Positions 1 to 9,681 of a stretch of 64,000 nt of DNA are shown piece by piece (position 1 is the first letter of the stretch; each line of letters starts with the position of its first letter). Origin of the DNA: Mucilaginibacter psychrotolerans (GTDB lineage: Bacteria; Bacteroidota; Bacteroidia; Sphingobacteriales; Sphingobacteriaceae); NCBI RefSeq assembly GCF_004519315.1, contig NZ_SOZE01000006.1:124001-188000 (forward strand), read 5' to 3'. Both the position numbers and the translations under genes were made by a program. The notes under the pieces are model-generated. The model was given only the letters and a program-made list of their open reading frames with translations, was not told the origin of the DNA and did not search any database.

Positions 1-3000
1 TGTAAAACATCCGCTGCTTAGTGGCGTTGGCCGGGCGGGTAATTTGTGCCAGGTTGCCGTAAGGGTCGTACGTCATGTCGTACACAGATGCACTGCCATC
101 GGCCAGGTACTGGTTTATCTGTGTAATATCTCCCAGGTTACTTATGCTGGTGCTGCGCCTGCGTTTAAGCCCTTCGGTGGTGGTAACTTCAATACTTTGC
201 GGGATGCCTTTTATGTATAGCGCGTTATTATCATGATAGGTAACTTTAGCTTGTATGATATCATCAGGGGTCCCGTCGCCCTGATCAAAAATATCGGTCA
301 TATTGCCAATGGCATCATAATCAAACTTGGTAGCAGTGCTTACTCCTGCGGTTGCCTGCCCTTCATAAAAAAGCTTTGTGCTTTGTACCAGCGCCGGGAA
401 AAATACATCTTCCACGCCGGCTACCTGCCGCATATCATACAGGTTATCAGTTTCGGTAAAACGATGGCCGTCGCCATCCTGCAGCCACTCGGCCATCATC
501 AGTCCTTTTGTGTAATAGCTGCTGTTGATAAAGCGCTGAACGCTGCTGCGGTAAACCTTATCGTTATCTGCTGTGTTTAGGTGGTTTGTAATAACGGTAT
601 CAAAGCCATAAAACTCCCTTTCGTGCCGGTTGTAGTGGCCACCAAGATAAGTAAAAGTGTTACGCATGGTATCAACGCCATCGCCGCTTACACCATCAAA
701 AATCTTCAGGTTTTTTAGCACCCATTTGTTTTGAGGTATTTGGTAGGTATTGCCAAGCCGCGCATAATCTATCGCGAAAAAGCTGCCCATTGGGCGACGC
801 ACCACGCTAAGCATATTGGTGCGGCCGATTAACGAGCGCCTAACCTTTAAATCGCCATCGTTTTCTGAATGCAGGATATCCGGATAACCATCGCCATCAA
901 TATCTGTTATCTGATCCAGCTCGCGCGATACGCTGTGGCCGATATTGAATGAGGGGTTAATACATATCTTAATTGGCAGAAAGAAAAACGGATTAAAAGC
1001 AATGGTGTATGCGGTGTTCAAAGATTCGCCGGTGGAGACGTTATTGCTGAAATTACTCAAATCGGACCAGGATATTTTTTGATCGAAGCCGTTGCCTATA
1101 TTCAACTGTACGCCATCCTGATAAACCTGGTCCGTTAGGCCATCGCCATTAACATCTGATAGTATAAAGGAGCCTGTATCTTCTGACCGGGAAAGGCCAA
1201 AGCCCCCCTCCCATGAACCACCGAAAAAGTTAAAGCTATGCCCTGCCTGGTCGGCCTTCGTGCTGCTTTTACTTATGGCTGTAATTCCCCAGTTTTCGGG
1301 TTGTGCAAAACGGTAGCCAAGGTTTAAAGCCACCAATCCGCTTTTATATACCTTATCCGGCAATCCATCGCCGTTTACATCGGCCCAGGTGGTGTTGCCT
1401 TCCTGGGTGTTGCTGTTGCCGAAATCAAATATCCCAAATGATGCCTGCGCATTTTGAATAACATCCACCGCAGTTGAAGCGGTTTTGTTAGTACCGGCAG
1501 CTTTTAAAAAATCGCCGCCTAAAGTAATACCAGTCATTTTTCCCTCGCCAGACGAACCACCCAAAAAGTGAGATGACTTGATAAACGGCTCGAGCCCCCC
1601 GTTTGGCTGGGTGTATTGAACATTATCTTCGTTCAGCACATCGGGATAACGGTCGCCATTCATATCCATCATGTCTAATTTGGTGGTATTATCAGATGTT
1701 GATTCGCTCTTGTTTAGCCCAAAGCCGTAGGTAAAACTTTTGGTGGTAGATGAGTTTATCTTGGCTGCTGCCTGTAGGGCGGATCCTGTCATGAGCGGGT
1801 CTACAGATACATCGTGTAAAAAAAGCCTGGCACTACCTGCCATTGCATCACTAACAAACACGGCGGTATCAAGCCCCATCCACGCTTGCCGTTGGGCATC
1901 GGCAAACATGGTTATAAAATCAGAGCTGGTGGGGTTGGCAAAGCCCTGCAAACTTTGCGGGTCGGGATAGTTATTGGGGTCGTTAGGATAATTTTTATAC
2001 TGATCGTTGTTGAGTTTACTTTCATCAATCGGCGCGGTACCTTCCTTTACACCTTTGACGCTAAACTGCCCCCACCCTCTAAATAACGGACCAAACAAAT
2101 CATCTTTGGGGTTAGTGTAGATATTGGCCTCCACGGTAGCTTTTGCGGTGCCTGTATGGATAACCACCCGGCTGCGGGTAAGGGCTTCGGCCAAAGCATG
2201 ATCTGTAGCGGCATAATCAAAAAAGTACTCCTGTCCGGGTTTTAAAATGAGCTTAATGGTATCGGGCATATTAGTAACCGCCCCCCCGCTTAACGAAAGT
2301 ATTTTTTTGGCGTATACGGTATCATTGCCTTTTATGGTAAATACCACTTTGCCATTTGCTGCACCGCTGCCTATTACATCGGGTACAAGGGCAATCGTAT
2401 CTGCCGTTACGCGCGAAAATACAGGTGCTTTTTTATACCATTCGTTGTAATTCGTATTGTCGGGCACAACATAACCCTCTACTACCGGTTTGCCGTTGGC
2501 GTTAATAACGGGCGAATTATCATCAAAAGAGGTGTACACATAATGCGCGTTCCATTTAAATGCGGCGCGATCCACGTAAGAATCTGTTTGGATATAAAAC
2601 TTTACCGTATCGCCAGCAGCTACAGGTACATTAGCTACGGATGGCGCCGCCGTAGTGGCAAGGTTATTAAAACTGTGCGTATAAAGTACGTTGCTTGCGC
2701 CAGACGATTTTATAATCCTGATGATTAGCGTTGCAGTATCTGATGTAACTCCTTTTATAAAATCACCATCTATTTTTATATTGCCGGCAGAGGCCATATA
2801 CACACCCTTTTTATTATGCAGGATAAAATCTTTTGATGCCTGGTATTTATTACTTGCCCTGTGGTTGGCATCAATTGCAGGCGCAAGTGTATTTTGGTAC
2901 GTAATAACGGGATCCCATTTTACTTTATCACCATCGCCATTGTAAACAGATTGCACCCTAAAGTAAAGCCGGTCGCCCGCGTTTACGGATATATTGCTTA

Positions 3001-6000
3001 CGTTCGAAGGGGTTTTTATGCTGTAATCGCCCGCAGCTATTACTGTACTCCAATTCGGATTACCACCATTTAGCTGGATGCTTGCCCGCACGCCATCTTC
3101 TTTAGCATTAACCAGGCCCGAGTTATTGACCGGCAATAATTGCACCGGGCCGGTAATGGTAATATTGCCTTTAAAAGGGGCTTTCCAATATCGTACTGCA
3201 TCCTGCAAGGGATAATCGGCTTCCTGTGTTGCCTGCAGTGCCAGATCAGGAGCCAAAAACTGCTTATCTATACTGCCGAAGGGCACAATAGGGCTTGGCG
3301 TTGCCGCGCTTGAGGGTTCAAAAAACGGGTTACCATTTTTATCGAGGTGATTGAAATAAACCTGCCCGTTCGATGCAATATCAATGAGCCCGTCGCCATT
3401 AAAATCTGTAAAATACTCGCTTGTGGTGCTGGTTGTTGTGCTGCGCTCGTACCCTACAAAACCAAATGGCGGCACCGCCTGCACATTCCATTTTATAGTA
3501 CGGGAGTTTCCACTGCTAAAGTTCCCGATGCCGGTTATTGGGTGTAAATCGCCAAAAGAATGTGCTAAAACGCCCAGGTTGGGCCGGTAGTACAATGCGC
3601 CGTCTTTTTTTAAAATCTTATCGGGCAGGCCATCGCCGTTTATATCAGCCATGGTAACCAAGCCCTCATTACCACCGCCCTGATAGCCTACGCCACCGCC
3701 TACGCTAAACGATTTATCCTGCGAGTAGCCTATGCCGATGGTAAGCGCCAGCCCTCCGCCTATTGAGCTTGATTTAACCGTGCTTAAGGCCGAGCTTTGA
3801 TCGGTATATTTAGGTAGGGGATTTAGCAAACCGCCCTGTATATGGTCGTTTGTGGGGCTCCAATCCTCAACGTTACCCAAAAAAGCGTTTGCTCCGTTTA
3901 CTTTCGTATCATCAAAATATTCAAAATTATGGGTATAAAACAACCTTTTATCATCATCGTTAGCCTTTATATCTTTCAATAACGTTTTGTGGAACTGCCC
4001 CTCCTGGTAAAGGAACACATAGTTTCTGATGAGTTGCCCCTTATAAGTTACATCAATGCTATTGAGTACATCGGCTGTAACCATTTTAAAACCCAGGCGG
4101 GCGTTAATTTCAATGTCCCTGCGCTTATAATTAGGGCTACCTACCGTAAAAGCAACTTTGTAAAAACCCGGCGTACTGCCCGAGCCTGTGTAGGTAATAT
4201 CTTTAGGATACAGTTGCTTCCCCGGTACCGTGCCGCCGACAACGCCTGTATTTAAAATAGTTTGGTATTGGTAAGCAACAAAGTTGTCATGCAGATCGCG
4301 GGTTTCTACAAGGGCCCAATGCGCCACATTACCTGCGTCGTCTTTTAGTACGGCAGCATCTATCAAGCCTGTGGAAGGTGTTCCGCCGTAAAAACTCCTT
4401 ACACCGTTTTTATTGGTAACCTCCCACCAGTAGTTCATAGGGTTATTGCCATGCCTGGTGATTTTTTGAAAAGAGCCCTCTATCCTGCTATGAAACTGCC
4501 GTTCGGTTACGCGGGCTACATATGCAGTACGGTTGGCCAGGGGCGCTAGCTGTTCTCCGCCCATGGTGTACGTTTCTGTTTCCAATGTGGCATCATAGCG
4601 TGGCACGCCCCAGCGTGTATCAATATCTATTACGGCAACCGGCAGACTCCAACCCAAACCCAACCAGCCGTTTCCCCCTTCGTTGCTGTATTGCAAATTT
4701 AGGTTGGGTTGCATACCAAGCCTGCCTTTTGGCAATTTTATAGGGTATGATAGTGATGCCGTACCCATATCGTTTGCATCGGGCGGCGCAATCATGTCAA
4801 TACCGGCGGATGGATTGGCGGCTTTATAATCTTTGATCGACGTAGGCGTGTAACCCTGTGTTTGCGGCGATTCGGGCACTTTGATGATCGCATTGATCAT
4901 ATCTGTAAAATGGGTAGTTACCGCGCCTGCTGTTTCGCCCTGAGCAGCGGCTGTGTCGATTTTTAAGGCTACCCATTTACGCGCTGTTTCATCGAAATAA
5001 AAAGTTTGCACATCGGCCGTGGTGTAACCTTCCGGCAATAGTGTTTTATCTACAGGCAGGCGTAGATAAACCGGCTTTGCAAACCGGCTGCCGTGCGGTA
5101 AAAAACGATAAGCAACGGCCCCGCTGGTTACATTCACCATATCCGTACCCACGGGCGGCGTATCCTGATAACGCAGTGCGGTGATAGATACGTTTGTGTT
5201 GGCAGCCAAAGCGCCCGAAGGGATATTGACAGAGGCTTGCACACCGGCGTTTTTAAGGGTAAGGGATAGGCCTGCCGCTACATGGTATAAACCGGTATTA
5301 CTGATGCCTTTTTCACCGGGCGTATGATAAACTGCACTTGTTTTGGTGGCTGTAAAGTTGATGGTTTTAACAATTGCTTCACCGGAGGGTAGAATAGCTT
5401 TCAACACGCCCGAAAACGGTTTGACTGATTTTTCGGGAGCGGTTGTTACAATTTCAAACTCACCCTGCCTTACGGTAACCGGTACATTATTAAAAAACAA
5501 CCTGGCTGGTGTGTTAAGTACGCCGCTCAGGTATGCATGCGAGCCATAATAGCGGCCACCGTCTGAATTTAGAAAGATGGCCTTCTTTTTTTCCACCTGC
5601 TCGATCACCAATGATACGTTTTTGACCTCGTAATTAAAGCCGGCGTCTGAGGGTAGTCCAAATCGCACAACATTATCTCCCTTGCGTAAAGTAACAGTAG
5701 CTAAATATTCTTTTTGCGCAGTCCAGTCACCGCTTAATTCGGTTAAATACCCGCCCGTGGCCTGTGCATCATTTACACTGCGCGCAATAGATGCATTATT
5801 TTTAACGCCTTTCAAACGGTACCTTAGCGTAACTATTTCGCCGCTTTTTGGCAACTGCGGCAACCTGATATGAAAGATGTTGTCATAGGCTGCATCTGCA
5901 CGTAACTCGTTGGTAGTACCAATAACGCCGCCCGATATATCGGCATTAAAAAAGTTTTCGACTGTTCTTTTTGTTACGACCGGTGCTGGGGTAGTCGCCT

Positions 6001-6109
6001 TGGTTTTGGGTACAACGGCACTTTTTTTGGGCAATAGCTTCAAAGTTTCCCCAAAGCCTATGCTCAATACAAACAATCCAATAAAAGCGAAGCAGGTGTT
6101 TTTATTCAT
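1..6109 (-). CDS. SpvB/TcdB/Rhs-type giant secreted protein (partial, 3' end outside window)
   Basis: One frame stays open from an ATG at 6109 to the left edge (at least 2036 codons), so only the N-terminal part is seen. It opens with a signal-peptide-like stretch (MNKNTCFAFIGLFVLSIGFG). From about residue 445 it resembles the SpvB/TcaC N-terminal domain (SLSYPIKLPKGRLGMQP, then GWLGLGWSLP). FG-GAP/VCBS-like motifs follow near residues 818 (ADINGDGLPD), 898, 1480, 1575, 1650 (SDVNGDGLTD) and 1733 (DIDGDGYPD). Around 1790-1850 a TcdB-middle-like segment appears (HEREFYGFDTV), followed by Rhs/YD-like motifs (FDYDAIGNMTD, YDPYGNLAQI) up to the edge. These families build the shell of Tc/Rhs toxins; the C-terminal payload, if any, is not visible. 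It starts 24 nt after the T9SS-domain gene and is very likely cotranscribed with it. A toxin role is inferred; a large surface protein without toxic activity is equally possible. Confidence 0.85.
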   Translation of the reverse strand, partial: MNKNTCFAFIGLFVLSIGFGETLKLLPKKSAVVPKTKATTPAPVVTKRTVENFFNADISGGVIGTTNELRADAAYDNIFHIRLPQLPKSGEIVTLRYRLKGVKNNASIARSVNDAQATGGYLTELSGDWTAQKEYLATVTLRKGDNVVRFGLPSDAGFNYEVKNVSLVIEQVEKKKAIFLNSDGGRYYGSHAYLSGVLNTPARLFFNNVPVTVRQGEFEIVTTAPEKSVKPFSGVLKAILPSGEAIVKTINFTATKTSAVYHTPGEKGISNTGLYHVAAGLSLTLKNAGVQASVNIPSGALAANTNVSITALRYQDTPPVGTDMVNVTSGAVAYRFLPHGSRFAKPVYLRLPVDKTLLPEGYTTADVQTFYFDETARKWVALKIDTAAAQGETAGAVTTHFTDMINAIIKVPESPQTQGYTPTSIKDYKAANPSAGIDMIAPPDANDMGTASLSYPIKLPKGRLGMQPNLNLQYSNEGGNGWLGLGWSLPVAVIDIDTRWGVPRYDATLETETYTMGGEQLAPLANRTAYVARVTERQFHSRIEGSFQKITRHGNNPMNYWWEVTNKNGVRSFYGGTPSTGLIDAAVLKDDAGNVAHWALVETRDLHDNFVAYQYQTILNTGVVGGTVPGKQLYPKDITYTGSGSTPGFYKVAFTVGSPNYKRRDIEINARLGFKMVTADVLNSIDVTYKGQLIRNYVFLYQEGQFHKTLLKDIKANDDDKRLFYTHNFEYFDDTKVNGANAFLGNVEDWSPTNDHIQGGLLNPLPKYTDQSSALSTVKSSSIGGGLALTIGIGYSQDKSFSVGGGVGYQGGGNEGLVTMADINGDGLPDKILKKDGALYYRPNLGVLAHSFGDLHPITGIGNFSSGNSRTIKWNVQAVPPFGFVGYERSTTTSTTSEYFTDFNGDGLIDIASNGQVYFNHLDKNGNPFFEPSSAATPSPIVPFGSIDKQFLAPDLALQATQEADYPLQDAVRYWKAPFKGNITITGPVQLLPVNNSGLVNAKEDGVRASIQLNGGNPNWSTVIAAGDYSIKTPSNVSNISVNAGDRLYFRVQSVYNGDGDKVKWDPVITYQNTLAPAIDANHRASNKYQASKDFILHNKKGVYMASAGNIKIDGDFIKGVTSDTATLIIRIIKSSGASNVLYTHSFNNLATTAAPSVANVPVAAGDTVKFYIQTDSYVDRAAFKWNAHYVYTSFDDNSPVINANGKPVVEGYVVPDNTNYNEWYKKAPVFSRVTADTIALVPDVIGSGAANGKVVFTIKGNDTVYAKKILSLSGGAVTNMPDTIKLILKPGQEYFFDYAATDHALAEALTRSRVVIHTGTAKATVEANIYTNPKDDLFGPLFRGWGQFSVKGVKEGTAPIDESKLNNDQYKNYPNDPNNYPDPQSLQGFANPTSSDFITMFADAQRQAWMGLDTAVFVSDAMAGSARLFLHDVSVDPLMTGSALQAAAKINSSTTKSFTYGFGLNKSESTSDNTTKLDMMDMNGDRYPDVLNEDNVQYTQPNGGLEPFIKSSHFLGGSSGEGKMTGITLGGDFLKAAGTNKTASTAVDVIQNAQASFGIFDFGNSNTQEGNTTWADVNGDGLPDKVYKSGLVALNLGYRFAQPENWGITAISKSSTKADQAGHSFNFFGGSWEGGFGLSRSEDTGSFILSDVNGDGLTDQVYQDGVQLNIGNGFDQKISWSDLSNFSNNVSTGESLNTAYTIAFNPFFFLPIKICINPSFNIGHSVSRELDQITDIDGDGYPDILHSENDGDLKVRRSLIGRTNMLSVVRRPMGSFFAIDYARLGNTYQIPQNKWVLKNLKIFDGVSGDGVDTMRNTFTYLGGHYNRHEREFYGFDTVITNHLNTADNDKVYRSSVQRFINSSYYTKGLMMAEWLQDGDGHRFTETDNLYDMRQVAGVEDVFFPALVQSTKLFYEGQATAGVSTATKFDYDAIGNMTDIFDQGDGTPDDIIQAKVTYHDNNALYIKGIPQSIEVTTTEGLKRRRSTSISNLGDITQINQYLADGSASVYDMTYDPYGNLAQITRPANATKQRMFY

Positions 6110-6133
6110 AATAACCGTATTGCCATCAGAACT

Positions 6134-8092
6134 TTAATTAATAACAACTAATTTTTTGGTAACCACGCCTGTGTTCGTCCGGAATTCGAGCAGGAATAAT
6201 CCGCTATTGTTGATGCTGCCGGTAAATGTATAGTTTGCCTTGCCGCTGCCCTGTATTGGCGTTCCGCCTGGTTTGCCGTCTGAACTGTGTATCAGCATTC
6301 TTACGTCGCCGGGCGCATCCAGCGTTATGCCTGCACTGAAGGCCCCTTTGGACGGATTGGGATAGATGGTGACGTTCTTATCGGTAAACAAGCCCGTCGG
6401 GTAGGGCGTTACCGTTACATCCTGCAGGTAGCTGCACCCCTCATTACTGCATTTGAGCGTGTAGGTGCCTGGTTTGGTTAACCTCACGTCGGCATTAAAG
6501 GAACTGAATCCGTTTGGCCCCGTCCACTGGTAGGATAAACCCGGCGGCATCAGCGAATCTGCTTTAATAAACAGCATGCCGTTTGCGGGTAAGGCGTAAG
6601 CCGGGGCGAGGGCTATTGGCTGCGGGCCGTGCAGGTCATTCAGGTAAACCGAATCGCTGTATTTGGCATTCATGGCATCTGTAAGCTTAATAAAATATTT
6701 ACCCGCAATAAGCTTATTTATAGTTTCGGTGGTCATGCTGCTTAAGCTTTTAGCAGCAACTGTTTCGCCGTTTGCTTTGGTAACAACTAAGTTAAAAGGT
6801 GCTACTCCGCCGCTGATTTTCACGGCGATGCTGCCATTATTTGCACCGCCGCAATCGGGACTGTTAGCGGTGATGGTGGCCAGTAAGTTATTGCCAACGG
6901 TAAAGGCCACTATATCTAAATGATTGGGATTGGAGCCCCATGATACGCCTTCGAAATGCGCTTTGCCATCTTTATCCAGGCTGCTCATTTTAACGTATTT
7001 AGTTGCGGGCAGGGTAAAATCTCCGGTACCGCTTCTGTCTATCAACATCCAGTAAACGGGGTCGGCAGGCGTAGGTGCGTCTATATCTTTTGTATTTAAT
7101 ACGATTTCGGCAGACAAGGGCTTATTGTTGTTAACGGTAACCATCAGCCATTTTTTTTGCAAAAGTGTTGGCATCCCCAGGATTTTGGGCCCTTCCGATA
7201 ATGATTTATCGTTATCGCCCCATACAAGCGAGGTATTGTTTTGCAATTGCTTTTCGGCTGTTACGGTAAGCAAGCCGGGCTGATTGGTGCTTGTTGCTTT
7301 AGGCTGAACCAGACCTGACGAATCATCGCGCGCGATGCCAGCGATGTTGTGGTAATAATTGGTGTAAGCCATCCCTTCCCAAATAATCTTTCCGCTGCTG
7401 TTTAAATAAGTGGCAGACGGGGCAGAGAGCGTTACGCCATATTTTATAGCCAGGTAGGATTCTACCTTCAGGCGCTCCAGGGAACTTAGCACCCTGTTAT
7501 AAACAATTACCTCGGGGATAAGGCCGGTAAAAGCGTAAATAGGCAGCGAAGGCGAAACAGGCTTGCGCCCAATTTTAAGAAATTGGCTCGAAGGTATAGT
7601 ATCCTTTATTTTTTGGTGCATGTAAGTTGATACCTTGGCGTTAGTGGGATACAGATCGCTGAAATTCATGTATTGATACGTTTCCAAATCGGCCATCCTG
7701 CTGGTTGTGGATATAAGCCCGGCTTTGTTATGCTTAGATAAATACCATACAGCCCCTTCTGCCTTTGGTGTTTGAGAACGGTAAACGAAAAAAAAAGTGG
7801 CGCTCGCCAGGCTGCTATCGCCAAGCGGTATGGACAGCGAATCAGTGCCTTTAAAAGAGAGCGACGGATGGAAATTCATTGATAAATTCGGTGCAGCGTT
7901 ACGCATTACCAATATCGAATCCTTAATTCCGATTAAGCTACGGAACGACGGTTTTACGGCGTTGCTATCGGTTGCAAACCATACCAAAGGGCCTTTAACA
8001 CCTCCCGGCGAAATACGTTGCTGCCCAAAAACGCTGATATCCGCAAGTAGGGCCGCAAGAAACAACAGAAAACATCTTGTTATTTTCATCAA
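6134..8092 (-). CDS. T9SS type A sorting domain protein with SprB-like repeat
   Basis: A 652-residue secreted protein with an N-terminal signal peptide (MMKITRCFLLFLAALLADISVFG). Residues about 30-230 look like the LamG-like region found in many Bacteroidota surface proteins (GLIPEVIVYNRVLSSLERLK, then VESYLAIKYGV). Around 410-450 lies an SprB-type repeat (CGGANNGSIAVKISGGVAPF). The last ~75 residues form a T9SS type A sorting domain (IYPNPSKGAFS near its start, KKLVVIN at the end), so the protein should be exported by the type IX system and placed on the surface. It sits between a barrel-like protein (8 nt upstream) and the giant SpvB/Rhs gene (24 nt downstream). Ligand or enzymatic activity cannot be told; no catalytic motif is seen. 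A second ATG three bases in could also be the start. Confidence 0.85.
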   Translation of the reverse strand: MMKITRCFLLFLAALLADISVFGQQRISPGGVKGPLVWFATDSNAVKPSFRSLIGIKDSILVMRNAAPNLSMNFHPSLSFKGTDSLSIPLGDSSLASATFFFVYRSQTPKAEGAVWYLSKHNKAGLISTTSRMADLETYQYMNFSDLYPTNAKVSTYMHQKIKDTIPSSQFLKIGRKPVSPSLPIYAFTGLIPEVIVYNRVLSSLERLKVESYLAIKYGVTLSAPSATYLNSSGKIIWEGMAYTNYYHNIAGIARDDSSGLVQPKATSTNQPGLLTVTAEKQLQNNTSLVWGDNDKSLSEGPKILGMPTLLQKKWLMVTVNNNKPLSAEIVLNTKDIDAPTPADPVYWMLIDRSGTGDFTLPATKYVKMSSLDKDGKAHFEGVSWGSNPNHLDIVAFTVGNNLLATITANSPDCGGANNGSIAVKISGGVAPFNLVVTKANGETVAAKSLSSMTTETINKLIAGKYFIKLTDAMNAKYSDSVYLNDLHGPQPIALAPAYALPANGMLFIKADSLMPPGLSYQWTGPNGFSSFNADVRLTKPGTYTLKCSNEGCSYLQDVTVTPYPTGLFTDKNVTIYPNPSKGAFSAGITLDAPGDVRMLIHSSDGKPGGTPIQGSGKANYTFTGSINNSGLFLLEFRTNTGVVTKKLVVIN

Positions 8093-8100
8093 GAATAGAA

Positions 8101-8928
8101 TTAAGGATTGTAAGGCCTAAAGAGCGGCACGATATCGAACTTCAAGCTCAGCTGTATAATATGAATCTGATTTTGTTTTTCGATAAAATTGTAAGGGTTT
8201 GGCGCCACAGCTATGATGTCTTTTGTACCCCAGTGGTATCTTACGCCAACCTCAAGCGGTACATAAGGTACTTTGTAACCCAATTCAAACACGGGGCCCT
8301 GATCGTTGCGCCCTTTCAATACATTCCTCAGCTGTTGTTGCTGAACCAGATCGGTGCCAAAGGCGGGGAGGTAGCCTGCGCCATTAGATTTATAGACGAT
8401 GCTATCCGGCGCAGTATTTTTCCCAAAAAGATACCCAAAACCGATGTAAATACCCTTAAACACTTCGTGATCGTAGTTGATCAGCGGGTAATAGCGCATG
8501 GTGGCGATAAAATTCAAATAGTTATATTTAAATTGCATATCGTAGCCAAAATCCTTCTCCCTGTTTACGAAAACCAGGTCAGACTCTTGCGCCGAGCTGG
8601 AAGCTTCTACATAAAAAGATACCGGGGCTTTGGCGATGATGTTGAAAAAAACACCATAATGTGCGCCATTTTTCAATTTTTGGTCAAGAGAATATTGATC
8701 GTTAAAATAATCTTCGCTAAGTATTTGTGTGTTTACGTAACTTACCTGAGAGGTAAGCCCAGCGAACTTTTGTATAGAAGTACCCCCGGTTATTCCAAAC
8801 TGTATACAAATGGGCCGGTTGGCATCGGCATTGATGCCGAATTTAGATTTATCGGTTTGTGCAAATGAGTTTAGCGCAAAAAGTAAAAAAACGGAAAATA
8901 ATTTCCAAGGGGCTGATTTAAGTAGCAT
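8101..8928 (-). CDS. Predicted outer-membrane beta-barrel protein
   Basis: A 275-residue protein with a clear signal peptide (WKLFSVFLLFALNSFAQ). The rest alternates short polar and aromatic stretches (FGITGGTSIQKF, YLNFIATMRYYPLIN, GIYIGFGYLFGK, PLEVGVRYHWG) and ends in a strand-like segment (IIQLSLKFDIVPLF), the usual look of a small outer-membrane barrel. No family is recognised with certainty. It is the first gene of a tight three-gene operon; being followed by a T9SS cargo protein and an SpvB/Rhs giant suggests a surface anchor or assembly partner, by inference only. A 263-codon open frame exists on the opposite strand but has no domain signature and is taken as a shadow. Confidence 0.7.
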   Translation of the reverse strand: MLLKSAPWKLFSVFLLFALNSFAQTDKSKFGINADANRPICIQFGITGGTSIQKFAGLTSQVSYVNTQILSEDYFNDQYSLDQKLKNGAHYGVFFNIIAKAPVSFYVEASSSAQESDLVFVNREKDFGYDMQFKYNYLNFIATMRYYPLINYDHEVFKGIYIGFGYLFGKNTAPDSIVYKSNGAGYLPAFGTDLVQQQQLRNVLKGRNDQGPVFELGYKVPYVPLEVGVRYHWGTKDIIAVAPNPYNFIEKQNQIHIIQLSLKFDIVPLFRPYNP

Positions 8929-9378
8929 GATTTAACAGGTTTAGGCCGTAACGTAATAGGGGTCAAGTTACAACAGATTTTTTTAATTTAATAGTATTTA
9001 ATAATATTAAATTATATCCGCGTAAATCATCAAATAGATGACGGGGATTATGCGTTCGCTGTTAAATGACATAAGTAAGCAAAAATGCAGCTTTAAGCGT
9101 TTTAACCTGCAAAGGGGCGTCAACACAACATTGACACTAAATGAGTACAGCGAAGCCCCTGGTCGGACCGTACAAGTTCATTATTGCAATCCTTTCGATT
9201 AACGGCACACAAATCGACGTTATCTTAGTACATTAATACCCCGGATACCTCGCCCGATAAGCCTCTGCTTGAATAATCCGTAACGATCGCTTCACGTGTA
9301 GCACGGTAACGGTCTTATACAGCTATGGGTTTACAGTGGGTTATCTAACGAAGTATCATCAAAAGGCGTCCACTATTA
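8929..9378. other. Intergenic stretch, no gene recognised
   Basis: About 450 bases between the SpvB operon start and the SDR remnant. It holds the AT-rich inverted repeat at 8985-9013. Both strands are broken by frequent stops, and no domain or RNA motif was recognised. It may contain the decayed 5' part of the SDR gene, since the coding match begins abruptly near 9379. Confidence 0.5.
8985..9013. promoter_or_regulatory. AT-rich inverted repeat upstream of the SpvB operon
   Basis: AATTTAATA (8985-8993) and TATTAAATT (9005-9013) form a perfect 9-bp inverted repeat with an 11-bp spacer, 57 bp upstream of the first operon gene. It may be a regulator site or an AT-rich upstream promoter element. 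No convincing TAnnTTTG element was found next to it. Confidence 0.3.
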
Positions 9379-9627
9379 ACGGTTTCTCCCGACTATTTAC
9401 AAACAGATTCCGTGAAAAGAATGATGGAACGAATTGCCGAAAGCGCAAATTACTCTATTCAAGAAACAACCAAGGGCGTTATAGCATCATTGGGCGGAAT
9501 TCCGATGGGCAGGCCGGCAATGCCGGATGATATTGCCGAACTGGTGGCCTTTCTTGTTTCAACCAGGGTAAGCTACCTGATCGGTACCGAATTCGTAATA
9601 GATGGCGGAACGATCCGAACTATTTAA
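9379..9627 (+). pseudogene. 3' remnant of an SDR-family oxidoreductase
   Basis: The frame reads TVSPDYLQTDSVKRMMER and later DDIAELVAFL and GTEFVIDGG, which are the C-terminal hallmarks of classical short-chain dehydrogenases (the post-active-site PG-like turn, the helix before the last strand, and the terminal substrate/dimer segment). The Rossmann fold with TGxxxGIG and the catalytic Ser-Tyr-Lys are missing: upstream of 9379 the same frame degenerates (IKRRPLL) and meets a stop at 9346. Only about 82 residues of a usual ~250 remain, so this is a broken gene. An internal ATG at 9412 gives a 71-codon frame, but such a product could not bind cofactor. Confidence 0.7.
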
Positions 9628-9681
9628 ACAAAAGCCAGCGAAAATAAGGGTTTGCAAAAATTACTTACATAAAAATCAATT

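Noticed and set aside
8077..8868. 263-codon open frame on the plus strand
   Set aside because: It lies wholly antisense to the barrel-like protein gene, has no domain signature, and the minus frame has a signal peptide and operon spacing.
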